This document shows positions 6,482 to 6,682 of a DNA stretch of 6,682 bases, piece by piece. The stretch covers positions 1 to 6,682 of the forward strand of contig CALPVO020000120.1 of NCBI GenBank assembly GCA_943327025.2, written 5' to 3'. This stretch comes from Janthinobacterium lividum. GTDB lineage: Bacteria > Pseudomonadota > Gammaproteobacteria > Steroidobacterales > Steroidobacteraceae. The first letter of the stretch is position 1. Every line of letters starts with the position of its first letter. The position numbers and the translations under genes were made by a program. Below the pieces are notes generated by a model, which saw nothing but the letters and a program-made list of their open reading frames with translations, searched no databases and had not been told where the DNA came from.

Positions 6482-6670
6482 TCAGATATCGATAGGGAAG
6501 GACACGTCGAAGTCGGCGCGCACCTTATCCGTGGGTTCAAAGCGTTCCGGCGAGGCCACTGGTGTAGCGGCCGGCACTGCGTTGGGCGGCGGGGTTTGCG
6601 CCGCTGCCACCAGTGCCACACTAGCTGCCACGAACGTTGCCGCAAGGGCGTACTTCAAAGCTTGGTTCAT
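6482..6670 (-). CDS. Small exported protein of unknown family
   Basis: This 62-residue protein begins at the ATG at 6670, preceded by GAGGT seven bases upstream. Residues 1-25 form a typical Sec signal peptide: charged start NQALK, a hydrophobic core of Ala, Leu and Val, and a likely cleavage site after the Ala-Ala-Ala before Gln25. The mature part of about 38 residues is first Pro/Ala-rich (PPPNAVPAATPVASP) and then ends in a charged and hydrophobic segment, TDKVRADFDVSFPIDI. There is no lipobox and no cysteine. It is the first gene of the cluster seen, 37 bases ahead of the channel protein, which suggests a periplasmic accessory part of the same complex. I do not recognise the family. The signal peptide and ribosome site make it a convincing gene despite its size. 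Confidence 0.72.
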   Translation of the reverse strand: MNQALKYALAATFVAASVALVAAAQTPPPNAVPAATPVASPERFEPTDKVRADFDVSFPIDI

Positions 6671-6677
6671 TCGGCAT

Positions 6678-6682
6678 ACCTC
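6678..6682 (-). promoter_or_regulatory. Ribosome binding site of the small exported protein
   Basis: On the minus strand this reads GAGGT, seven bases before the ATG at 6670. It supports the start of the small exported protein over an out-of-frame ATG at 6677. The promoter of the operon is beyond the window edge. Confidence 0.6.

Noticed and set aside
6445..6645. 67-residue N-terminal extension of the channel protein
   Set aside because: It runs through the small exported gene in another frame, is Arg/Trp/Pro-rich and puts an implausible stretch before the first membrane segment. The ATG at 6444 fits better.

Overview
The window is GC-rich (about 60% by eye), densely coding DNA from a Gram-negative bacterium. 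The signs are an outer-membrane-type lipoprotein, a TonB-type C-terminal domain, an ExbB/TolQ-like channel protein and purine-rich Shine-Dalgarno sites. The protein style fits a gammaproteobacterium of the Xanthomonadales/Nevskiales kind, but that placement is inference. No tRNA, rRNA, CRISPR array or insertion sequence is visible, and no stretch over 300 bases lacks a gene.

Layout. On the + strand, bases 3-869 hold the 3' part of a gene whose product has a helical-repeat region and a TonB-like C-terminal domain. The rest, 866-6670, is a single-direction cluster of seven genes on the minus strand. In transcription order they are: a 62-residue exported small protein (6670-6482); a MotA/TolQ/ExbB-type proton-channel protein (6444-5644); a fusion of a degenerate actin/Hsp70-like domain with a C-terminal FHA domain (5641-4244); two paralogous membrane-anchored von Willebrand A (VWA) proteins (4235-3144 and 3147-2152); a lipoprotein (2109-1369); and a DUF1993 protein (1372-866). 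Five genes from the channel protein on are joined by 4-base ATGA overlaps or gaps of 2 to 42 bases, so this looks like one operon. Its promoter must lie beyond base 6682. The + strand gene and the operon converge and overlap by 4 bases at their stop codons, with no visible terminator between them.

How the genes may work together. Both VWA proteins start with a short basic stretch and then one hydrophobic segment with an acidic residue at its cytoplasmic edge (FSMSFLD-x-ICC-x-FG). This resembles the arrangement in ExbD/TolR/MotB, the partners of ExbB/TolQ/MotA. A coiled coil and a VWA domain with a MIDAS metal site follow, predicted to be periplasmic. The cluster therefore looks like an ion-driven ExbB/ExbD-type complex in which the usual periplasmic domain has been replaced by a VWA domain, in two non-identical copies. 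The FHA/actin-like protein would be the cytoplasmic partner, and the lipoprotein and small exported protein the envelope partners. This assembly is inferred from domains and gene order and is the main point of interest here.
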